Source of the DNA: a bacterium
Lineage (GTDB): Bacteria; Patescibacteriota; UBA1384; CAILIB01; JAUSJZ01
NCBI GenBank assembly: GCA_030647115.1
Contig: JAUSJZ010000011.1
Span: 1 to 34,667, forward strand
DNA: 34,667 bases
Reading direction: 5' to 3'
Part shown: positions 31,261 through 34,667 of the stretch, piece by piece
How positions within the stretch are numbered: position 1 is the stretch's first letter
Layout of the letters: every line of letters begins with the position of its first letter
The notes under the pieces: generated by a model
Seen by the model: only the letters and a program-made list of their open reading frames with translations
What the model was told of the DNA's origin: nothing
Database searches by the model: none
Position numbers and translations under genes: made by a program

Positions 31261-31324
31261 CGCCCACATAGGTGTTATTCGCCCACATAGCTCAGTTGGT
31301 GGCGGCTACGCCTACCAACTGAGC
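31261..31324 (+). repeat. Duplicated and inverted tRNA-Thr 5' fragment
   Basis: The first 20 bases of the tRNA-Thr gene with its leader (ATTCGCCCACATAG, then CTCAGTTGGT) occur at 31277-31300 and again in the real gene at 31339-31362. A third short copy, CGCCCACATAG, is at 31261-31271. Directly after the first long copy the D-arm is repeated in inverted form: GCTCAGTTGGT (31290-31300) pairs with ACCAACTGAGC (31314-31324) around GGCGGCTACGCCT, which itself contains GGC/GCC. The result is a perfect 11-bp hairpin built from tRNA sequence. It cannot fold as a tRNA. Confidence 0.85.
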
Positions 31325-31342
31325 GCAGTAGTAATATAATTC

Positions 31343-31418
<76 letters not shown>

Positions 31419-31441
31419 GCCAAAAGCCAGAGGCTTTTGGC
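31419..31441 (+). other. Perfect hairpin directly after tRNA-Thr
   Basis: GCCAAAAGCC (31419-31428), AGA, GGCTTTTGGC (31432-31441) forms a 10-bp stem that starts at the base after the tRNA CCA end. It lacks a U-tract (GGTGAACAG follows), so it is not a standard terminator. It might be a processing or 3'-end maturation signal, or a Rho-type stop. Confidence 0.6.
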
Positions 31442-31442
31442 G

Positions 31443-31559
31443 GTGAACAGTAATTGGTTGACAGTGATCGGAAACAGTCAGCGGTCGTCAGTGTTCAGAT
31501 ACTAGGTTGTATAGTTCTGACGTGGGTTTCTGAAAACTGATTACTGAACGCTGTTCACT
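31443..31559 (+). repeat. Imperfect inverted repeat between the two tRNA genes
   Basis: GTGAACAG (31443-31450) is matched by CTGTTCAC (31552-31559). CAGTAAT (31448-31454) is matched by ATTACTG. Several further CAGT, TTCAG and CTGA motifs recur in both orientations. The spacer has no open frame of note. It is either a degenerate repeat element or simply low-complexity spacer. Confidence 0.45.
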
Positions 31560-31569
31560 ACCCCAGTCA

Positions 31570-31656
31570 GGGTCGGTAGCGAAGTGGTCAAACGCATCAG
31601 ACTGTAAATCTGACGGCCTCGTGCCTTCGTAGGTTCGACTCCTACCCGGCCCACCA
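31570..31656 (+). tRNA. tRNA-Tyr(GUA)
   Basis: An 87-nt tRNA with a long variable arm: acceptor GGGTCGG/CCGGCCC, D-stem GCG/CGC, anticodon arm TCAGA-CTGTAAA-TCTGA (anticodon GTA), variable arm CGGCCTCGTGCCTTC, T-arm GTAGG-TTCGACT-CCTAC, discriminator A and an encoded CCA. The long variable arm is normal for bacterial tRNA-Tyr. Confidence 0.97.
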
Positions 31657-31657
31657 A

Positions 31658-31696
31658 GCAAAAACAGGCATCAAGCGATGCCTGTTTTTGCTTTTT
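31658..31696. terminator. Strong bidirectional terminator
   Basis: GCAAAAACAGGCATC (31658-31672), loop AAGC, GATGCCTGTTTTTGC (31677-31691), then TTTTT. The 15-bp stem is perfect. It ends the tRNA transcript on the plus strand. Its far end overlaps the TAA of the minus-strand gene at 31695, and the A-rich left arm provides U residues for that direction. Confidence 0.93.
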
Positions 31697-32240
31697 ACCT
31701 CTCGATCAGAGCTTGGGTGGCCGTGTCATAGCACTCACTAACCATATCGGTTGGGAAATTAAATGGTTTAATAACGGCACAGTCAATTACCCCGTTGCCG
31801 TCATCCACAATCTTCCACTTATCGTTTACCTTGGCCGCCAACAACCAACCGCCACCCATCTCGTCGCCAAAACTGACACTTCCCTTGGCAAAGTCGGCCG
31901 TGACCTGACTCAAAGTAATCTTAACTTCGCTCTCGTCTTTCTTATATTTCGCCGCCATGGCAGTTGTAATAGCCGCTTTAATAGCGGTCTGGTCAACCGT
32001 CTCCGCCACGGTTGCGTCCGTTGCCGCTGGTGACACCACCTTGCTGTCAGTCGTCGGTACTGACGATGTTGGCGTTACGGTGGCCGTCGATGTCTGTGCG
32101 GTTGATTGCAATTTTTTGATGATTGATCGAAAACGCAATTCTTGACCGATAAAGACTAAAATACCGACCACCAAAGCCGTCAATAGTACGGCTGCCCAGG
32201 GAAATGAACTCGTCTTAGGGGCTACACTTGTTTCGTTCAT
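31695..32240 (-). CDS. Single-TM protein of unknown function
   Basis: This 181-residue protein has a short N-terminal cytoplasmic part, one membrane span (about 15-31), a Ser/Thr/Val-rich linker (about 45-80) and an outer domain (about 85-181: IKAAITTAMAAKYKKDESEVKI, GGGWLLAAKVNDKWKIVDDGNG, then CAVIKPFNFPTDMVSECYD). The domain has two Cys that could pair and resembles a small domain I associate with CPR secreted proteins, but I cannot name a family. It is a lone minus-strand gene with a promoter in the divergent gap to the nucleotidyltransferase. Confidence 0.7.
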   Translation of the reverse strand: MNETSVAPKTSSFPWAAVLLTALVVGILVFIGQELRFRSIIKKLQSTAQTSTATVTPTSSVPTTDSKVVSPAATDATVAETVDQTAIKAAITTAMAAKYKKDESEVKITLSQVTADFAKGSVSFGDEMGGGWLLAAKVNDKWKIVDDGNGVIDCAVIKPFNFPTDMVSECYDTATQALIER

Positions 32241-32286
32241 ACCAATAGTTTTAGTTATCTCTTACTTCTATCTTAGCAACTTATAG

Positions 32287-32315
32287 TTGACATCAGACAA
32301 CACAACGGTTAAATT
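32287..32315 (+). promoter_or_regulatory. Promoter of the nucleotidyltransferase gene
   Basis: TTGACA (32287-32292, perfect -35), a 17-base spacer, and TAAATT (32310-32315) are seen, with seven bases before the ATG at 32323. The predicted start (32322-32323) is the first base of the start codon. It is the clearest leaderless promoter in the window. In the same gap, on the minus strand, TTGCTA and TAACTA (16-base spacing) may serve the gene at 31695-32240. Confidence 0.65.
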
Positions 32316-32322
32316 TTAGACG

Positions 32323-33033
32323 ATGAAAGCACTGATATTAGGTGCGGGCAAAGGCTCCCGTTTACACCCGCTGACCTTGTTCACCAATAAGATTATGTTG
32401 CCGCTCCACGATCGGCCAATTTTGTGGCACATCTTTGACAAACTACAGCAGCTCAAAATCACCGAGGCGGCTCTGATAGTTAGGCAAGAAGAAAAAGAGT
32501 GGTTCGAACAAAAAAAGGAGCTATTGTTACAAAATCGGCCATTGCAGCTGCAAATAATCGCCGAGGATGCTTGGGCCACCAAGGGAATGGCCGGAGCCGT
32601 TTATGCCGGCCGTAATTTTGTCAGCCAAGATAATTTTGTCGTTATTCCGGGTGATAATGCCTTCACCGGTGATCTGGCCAAGACTATCGGTAACTTTAAG
32701 TCGGGGGCGTTGGTCCACCGCACCCAGGTCAATGACCCGTCTCGTTACGGGGTCGGTATCTTCGAGGGCGATGAAATAGTGGGTATCGTGGAGAAACCGG
32801 TTAATCCCCCATCCAACTGGGCCTTAGTATCCCCTTATGCCTTTGATGGTCGGGCCTGTTCCATTATTGAGAAGTTACAACCATCGGCTCGGGGGGAATA
32901 CGAAATTACCGATCTCTGTCGCACTTATTTAGATAATAAAGAGCTGGTCTGTCCGAAGCTCGACGGCCAGATGTTCGATATTGGCACTTTTGATAGCCTG
33001 TTAGCGGCCAACAATTATTTTAAGCAAAACTAG
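32323..33033 (+). CDS. Sugar-phosphate nucleotidyltransferase
   Basis: This 236-residue protein has the nucleotidyltransferase signature LGAGKGSRLHPLT (6-18), then NKIMLPLHDRPILWHIFDKL, and an active-site metal Asp in IPGDNAF (about 111). The region DPSRYGVGIFEGDEIVGIVEKPVNPPSN is the sugar-binding part typical of glucose-1-phosphate thymidylyl/uridylyltransferases (RmlA type). It is shorter than RmlA (about 290) but complete up to the closing helices. It would make an activated sugar for surface glycans. Which sugar and nucleotide are used cannot be told from sequence alone. No RBS is present; the mRNA is probably leaderless. Confidence 0.88.
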   Translation: MKALILGAGKGSRLHPLTLFTNKIMLPLHDRPILWHIFDKLQQLKITEAALIVRQEEKEWFEQKKELLLQNRPLQLQIIAEDAWATKGMAGAVYAGRNFVSQDNFVVIPGDNAFTGDLAKTIGNFKSGALVHRTQVNDPSRYGVGIFEGDEIVGIVEKPVNPPSNWALVSPYAFDGRACSIIEKLQPSARGEYEITDLCRTYLDNKELVCPKLDGQMFDIGTFDSLLAANNYFKQN

Positions 33034-33034
33034 C

Positions 33035-33063
33035 TTGCACCTCATTAGTTGTTCTGATAAAGT
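33035..33063 (+). promoter_or_regulatory. Promoter of rpmG
   Basis: TTGCAC (33035-33040), a 17-base spacer and TAAAGT (33058-33063) precede the rpmG ATG (33073) by nine bases. The leader would be about three nucleotides. The promoter starts directly after the end of the nucleotidyltransferase gene. Confidence 0.5.
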
Positions 33064-33072
33064 ACTTTTGTT

Positions 33073-33285
33073 ATGGCAAAGAAATCTAACCGACAGACGT
33101 TCCCGTTTCGGGACGCCGAAACCAAGACTGAAATCTGGCTCGTGACCAACCCCGTTAACAATCGGGTCAAAGGCACGACCAAGTTAAAGTTGAAAAAGTA
33201 CTCTAAAGAACTGCGTAAGCACGTTGTTTTCGAACAGAAGAAGCGACCGGCCAATGTGCAGCAGGGTGGTAAGAAGAAGCGCTAG
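33073..33285 (+). CDS. rpmG: 50S ribosomal protein L33
   Basis: This 70-residue protein contains the L33 core: IWLVTNPVNNRVKGTTKLKL, then KKYSKELRKHVVFEQKK. It lacks the Cys pairs of the zinc-binding form, so it is a C-minus type. The N- and C-terminal Lys/Arg-rich extensions (MAKKSNRQ and NVQQGGKKKR) make it longer than the usual 50-55 residues. It stands alone on the plus strand and is convergent with atpC. Confidence 0.85.
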   Translation: MAKKSNRQTFPFRDAETKTEIWLVTNPVNNRVKGTTKLKLKKYSKELRKHVVFEQKKRPANVQQGGKKKR

Positions 33286-33304
33286 TTGTCAGTTTAACGA
33301 AGCC

Positions 33305-34667
<1,363 letters not shown>

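Noticed and set aside
31261-31324. A second complete tRNA-Thr gene or a CRISPR-like array
   Set aside because: Only the 5' part of the tRNA is repeated and the copies are unequal in length and spacing; there is no anticodon or T-arm.
31419-31441. Hairpin after tRNA-Thr as a Rho-independent terminator
   Set aside because: No U-tract follows the stem; the clear terminator lies after tRNA-Tyr.
31458-31463. TTGACA as a -35 box for tRNA-Tyr
   Set aside because: No -10-like hexamer lies 16-18 bases downstream; the sequence there is GCGGTC.

Overview
The window looks like a chromosomal segment of a Patescibacteria/CPR bacterium (inference from content, not from a search). It has roughly even base composition, very tight packing with ATGA and TAATG overlaps, a long type IV pilus gene set, an archaeal/eukaryotic-type isoleucyl-tRNA synthetase, a shortened Mfd, and many short single-TM proteins of unknown function. 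TGA serves as a normal stop codon (for example recR and rplU), so code 25 does not apply. No stretch longer than 300 bases lacks a gene or RNA.

Layout. Positions 1-1055 (minus) hold the start of an unknown protein, a leader with a palindromic operator-like site, and a Fic/Doc-like toxin behind a 50-residue candidate antitoxin. Positions 1042-8057 (minus) hold information-processing genes: mfd-like, dprA, topA, recR, cysS. Positions 8121-9949 hold a translation/transcription cluster, rplU-secE-nusG-rplK (minus), bracketed by two large inverted-repeat structures that each begin at the stop codon of the preceding gene. Positions 9946-19815 (minus) form an almost gap-free gene run: prepilin peptidase, four minor-pilin-like proteins, rsmH, a catalytically degenerate amidase-fold protein, rnhA, a DUF167 protein, ileS and rodA. 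Positions 19834-22170 (plus) hold an ABC exporter pair and a TPR-like protein. Positions 22239-31199 (minus) hold the main pilus cluster: a secreted 562-residue-frame protein, pilN-like, pilO-like, a small TM protein, pilB, pilT, pilC and two type IV pilins. Positions 31261-31696 hold tRNA-Thr and tRNA-Tyr with an unusual duplicated and inverted tRNA fragment. The end holds an unknown TM protein, a nucleotidyltransferase, rpmG, atpC and partial atpD.

How the parts work together. The pilus machinery (PilB extension and PilT retraction ATPases, PilC platform, PilD, major and minor pilins, PilN/PilO) together with DprA and RecR would suit DNA uptake and recombination. No ComEC, PilM or PilQ gene is visible here. 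RodA and the amidase-fold protein concern the cell wall; AtpC and AtpD belong to F-type ATP synthase.

The most unusual observations are: (1) the 168-bp near-palindrome between rodA and rplU flanked by CTAG; (2) a three-branched inverted repeat directly after rplK; (3) a duplicated tRNA-Thr 5' part followed by an inverted copy of its D-arm; (4) repeated placement of promoter -10 boxes 5-9 nt from start codons, implying leaderless mRNAs; (5) an amidase-fold protein that lost its zinc ligands; (6) a Mfd lacking most of its N- and C-terminal regions.
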